From NCBI GenBank assembly GCA_002369255.1, contig DFFO01000042.1:1-7555 (forward strand): DNA of 7,555 nucleotides, given 5' to 3'. The DNA is from Lachnospiraceae bacterium UBA3774 (GTDB taxonomy: Bacteria > Bacillota > Clostridia > Lachnospirales > Lachnospiraceae). The notes under the pieces are model-generated. The model did not search any database, was not told the DNA's origin, and saw nothing but the letters and a program-made list of their open reading frames with translations. Position numbers and translations under genes: made by a program. Shown piece by piece: positions 5,971-7,555 of the stretch. The first letter of the stretch is position 1, and the number at the start of each line of letters is the position of its first letter.

Positions 5971-6480
5971 ATGAAAACGGTTGCGGAATTTGAAAAAATA
6001 AATAAAAAGCTCTTTAAAGACGAGCTTAAAAGACTTGGCTATGACAGCGAAGATCCGGGCGCAGCTTATGAGGCGCTGAAAATGCCGCGCCGCGCTACGT
6101 CGGGGTCTGCGGGATACGATTTTTGTTCCCCCGTCGCATTTACGCTTGAGCCGGGAGAAAGCAAAGTGGTACCCACGGGGATCCGCGCCAAAATAGAAGA
6201 AGGCTGGTTTCTTATGATAGTGCCCAGAAGTGGACTCGGTTTTAAATACCGTCTCCGGCTTGACAATACCGTCGGTATAATAGACAGCGATTATTATTTT
6301 TCCGACAACGAAGGCCATATCCAGATAAAACTGACAAATGAGGGCCTGGAAGGAAAAACGCTCTGTATTTCGGCGGGCGAAAGGTTTGCTCAGGGGATTT
6401 TTCTGCCCTACGGGGTTGCGGCTGGCGATACCGCGTCCGGAGTGAGAAACGGCGGTATGGGAAGCACCGACCGCACTTAA
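5971..6480 (+). CDS. dut: dUTP diphosphatase (dUTPase), trimeric type
   Basis: Hydrolyses dUTP to dUMP and pyrophosphate, keeping uracil out of DNA and supplying dUMP for dTMP synthesis. All five motifs of the trimeric family are present in order: I AGYDF (47-51), II PRSGLG (85-90), III GIIDSDYYF (102-110) with catalytic Asp105 and Tyr108, IV GERFAQG (136-142), and V RNGGMGST (159-166). At 169 residues it is a little longer than the typical 145-150. The extra length is an N-terminal helical region (about 1-36) in place of the usual first strand, a layout I recall from clostridial dUTPases, so the ATG at 5971 is preferred over an internal ATG at 6082. GGGG (5961-5964) lies 6 bases before the start. 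In motif V the Phe that normally stacks on the uracil is Met163. The gene sits between a TIM-barrel gene and nrdD, and pairs naturally with the latter in dNTP supply. Confidence 0.94.
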   Translation: MKTVAEFEKINKKLFKDELKRLGYDSEDPGAAYEALKMPRRATSGSAGYDFCSPVAFTLEPGESKVVPTGIRAKIEEGWFLMIVPRSGLGFKYRLRLDNTVGIIDSDYYFSDNEGHIQIKLTNEGLEGKTLCISAGERFAQGIFLPYGVAAGDTASGVRNGGMGSTDRT

Positions 6481-6521
6481 ATAAAGGCGGAAAAACCTTT
6501 GAAAAAGAAAGTATAAATCAG

Positions 6522-6550
6522 TTGACAACCACAATATATGGTAGTACACT
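6522..6550 (+). promoter_or_regulatory. nrdD promoter
   Basis: A perfect -35 TTGACA (6522-6527) and -10 TACACT (6545-6550; 4 of 6) are 17 bases apart, giving a predicted start at G6557. This is the best -35 in the window. It leaves a leader of about 70 bases before the nrdD ATG at 6628. The spacer is largely filled by an NrdR-box-like sequence. Confidence 0.8.
6529..6544 (+). promoter_or_regulatory. NrdR-box-like operator 1
   Basis: The 16 bases CCACAATATATGGTAG match 12 positions of the NrdR box as I remember it (acaCwAtATaTwGtgt), including the core CAATATAT and following GT. It lies between the -35 and -10 of the nrdD promoter, where a repressor would block RNA polymerase. NrdR is the ATP/dATP-sensing repressor of ribonucleotide reductase genes. 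Confidence 0.65.
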
Positions 6551-6591
6551 AATCGGGCAAGCCACAAGAAATTGCGTTTGCCTGATTTTTT
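6551..6591 (+). terminator. Intrinsic terminator of dut, overlapping the nrdD start site
   Basis: The left arm 6551-6562 (AATCGGGCAAGC) pairs with the right arm 6576-6587 (GTTTGCCTGATT) over 12 base pairs, two of them G-U. Inside, CAA (6565-6567) and TTG (6572-6574) close a GAAA tetraloop. A run of six T (6586-6591) overlaps the base of the stem. It would terminate transcripts arriving from dut. Since nrdD transcription is predicted to start at 6557, inside the left arm, nrdD mRNA would carry only a shortened hairpin. Confidence 0.75.
6562..6577 (+). promoter_or_regulatory. NrdR-box-like operator 2
   Basis: The bases CCACAAGAAATTGCGT also match 12 of 16 positions of the NrdR box and share the CCACAA start with operator 1. 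The two centres are 33 bp apart, close to three helical turns, the paired arrangement usual for NrdR. It lies just downstream of the predicted start site. It also forms the tip of the terminator hairpin, so its match could partly reflect that. Confidence 0.45.
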
Positions 6592-6627
6592 ATACTTTTA
6601 TTTATATATTTTCAGAGGAGAGCAAAA

Positions 6628-7555
6628 ATGATCGAAGTAATTAAAAGAGACGGAGAAATAGTCGGTTTTGACATTTCGAAGATCGAGAAGGCTATTGCAA
6701 AAGCCTTCGAAGCAACAGGAAAAAATTATGAGGACAGCATCATGCAGCTGCTCGCGCTTCGCGTCACCGCTGATTTCCAGCCAAAGGTAAAGGACGGAAA
6801 AATCACGGTAGAAGACGTTCAGGACAGCGTTGAGCATACGCTTGAGCAGGCGGGTTATACGGACGTGGCGAAGGCCTACATCCTTTACCGCAAGCAGCGC
6901 GAAAAAGTCCGCAACATGAAATCCACCATCCTTGACTACAAGGATATCGTAAACAGCTATGTAAAGGTCGAAGACTGGCGCGTAAAAGAAAATTCCACAG
7001 TCACCTATTCTGTAGGCGGACTGATCCTTTCAAACTCCGGCGCGATCACCGCCAACTACTGGCTCAGCGAGATCTATGACCAGGAGATCGCACAGGCGCA
7101 CCGTAATGCCGACATACATCTCCACGATCTTTCCATGCTTACCGGATACTGCGCGGGCTGGTCGCTCAGACAGCTCATTCAGGAAGGTCTCGGCGGCATC
7201 CCCGGAAAGATCACTTCCGCTCCCGCAAAGCACCTTTCCACCCTCTGCAACCAGATGGTAAACTTCCTCGGGATCATGCAGAACGAATGGGCGGGCGCGC
7301 AGGCATTTTCTTCATTTGATACATATCTTGCTCCCTTTGTTAAGATCGATAATCTTTCATACAGAGAAACAAAGCAGTGCATCGAATCATTCGTTTTCGG
7401 CGTAAATACCCCTTCGCGTTGGGGCACGCAGGCGCCTTTCTCAAACGTTACTCTTGACTGGGTCGTTCCGAACGATCTTGCCGAGCAGAATTGTATCGTA
7501 GGCGGAAAAGAAGTCGATTTCAAATACAAAGACTGCAAGAAGGAAATGGATATGG
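6628..7555 (+). CDS. nrdD: Anaerobic (class III) ribonucleoside-triphosphate reductase, N-terminal part (3' end outside window)
   Basis: Reduces ribonucleoside triphosphates to dNTPs with a glycyl radical installed by the activase NrdG; oxygen-sensitive, cytoplasmic. The first 309 codons are present and the frame is open to the last base. Residues about 1-90 are an ATP-cone, the dATP/ATP allosteric on-off domain, starting MIEVIKRDGEIVGFDISKIEKAI and containing ITVEDVQDSVEHTL. The catalytic domain follows: YSVGGLILSNSGAI, then NADIHLHDLSMLTGYCAGWSLRQLI, in which Cys175 is probably the first conserved active-site cysteine, then GAQAFSSFDTYLAPF and FGVNTPSRWGTQAPFSNVTLDW, all typical of NrdD. 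The second active-site cysteine, the zinc site and the C-terminal glycyl-radical loop lie beyond the window. AGAGGAG (6614-6620) is 7 bases before the ATG. Its promoter carries paired NrdR-like boxes, so repression at high dATP is likely. nrdG would be expected downstream. Confidence 0.96.
   Translation, partial: MIEVIKRDGEIVGFDISKIEKAIAKAFEATGKNYEDSIMQLLALRVTADFQPKVKDGKITVEDVQDSVEHTLEQAGYTDVAKAYILYRKQREKVRNMKSTILDYKDIVNSYVKVEDWRVKENSTVTYSVGGLILSNSGAITANYWLSEIYDQEIAQAHRNADIHLHDLSMLTGYCAGWSLRQLIQEGLGGIPGKITSAPAKHLSTLCNQMVNFLGIMQNEWAGAQAFSSFDTYLAPFVKIDNLSYRETKQCIESFVFGVNTPSRWGTQAPFSNVTLDWVVPNDLAEQNCIVGGKEVDFKYKDCKKEMDM

Noticed and set aside
6483..6500. AAAGG and CCTTT repeat just after dut as its terminator
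   Set aside because: Only five base pairs with an eight-base loop and no T-run; the hairpin at 6551-6587 is far stronger.
5914..6567. 217-codon minus-strand open frame over dut and the nrdD promoter
   Set aside because: It runs antisense through all dUTPase motifs and the promoter, with no recognisable domain.
1..7555. tRNA, rRNA, CRISPR array, insertion sequence or phage genes
   Set aside because: None seen on either strand: no repeat arrays, transposase motifs, terminal inverted repeats or cloverleaf patterns.

Overview
The window looks like ordinary chromosomal core and housekeeping sequence from a strictly anaerobic, low-to-moderate GC Firmicute, most likely class Clostridia. I cannot name a genus. 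Supporting this are a eukaryote-type NADP isocitrate dehydrogenase, a clostridial-style dUTPase with a helical N-terminal extension, a DUF5662-type protein, the oxygen-sensitive class III ribonucleotide reductase NrdD, strong AGGAG-type ribosome binding sites and U-rich intrinsic terminators. I see no mobile element, phage gene, CRISPR array, rRNA or tRNA. No stretch over 300 bases lacks a gene.

Left part (1-3882): the 3' end of icd closes with a strong intrinsic terminator. A tight three-gene operon follows: an AlaA-like aminotransferase, a fused CitX-CitG protein that makes and attaches the citrate lyase prosthetic group, and a YggS-type PLP homeostasis protein, with gaps of 7 and 1 bases. 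Icd makes 2-oxoglutarate, AlaA links glutamate/2-oxoglutarate to alanine/pyruvate, and CitXG matures the enzyme that splits citrate. These genes therefore sit around the citrate, 2-oxoglutarate and alanine nodes, and YggS fits beside a PLP enzyme. The citrate lyase subunits themselves are not in the window.

Middle (3883-5242): a monocistronic Lrp/AsnC regulator has its own extended -10 promoter, with a perfect AT-rich palindrome in the spacer that may be an autoregulatory operator. It converges on a minus-strand DUF5662 gene across a shared bidirectional terminator. The promoter predicted for the DUF5662 gene lies so close to its ATG that the mRNA would be leaderless. The spacer at 5043-5242 also holds a possible unannotated 32-residue, very basic small protein with a strong Shine-Dalgarno.

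Right part (5243-7555): a TIM-barrel protein of unknown function, then dut (dUTP hydrolysis), then the first 309 codons of nrdD (anaerobic dNTP synthesis), which runs off the window. The dut-nrdD spacer is the most information-dense stretch. It has a TTGACA/TACACT promoter, two NrdR-box-like sites 33 bp apart, and an intrinsic terminator whose left arm contains the predicted nrdD start site. In this arrangement transcripts from dut would form the full terminator while nrdD transcripts would form only a shortened one.
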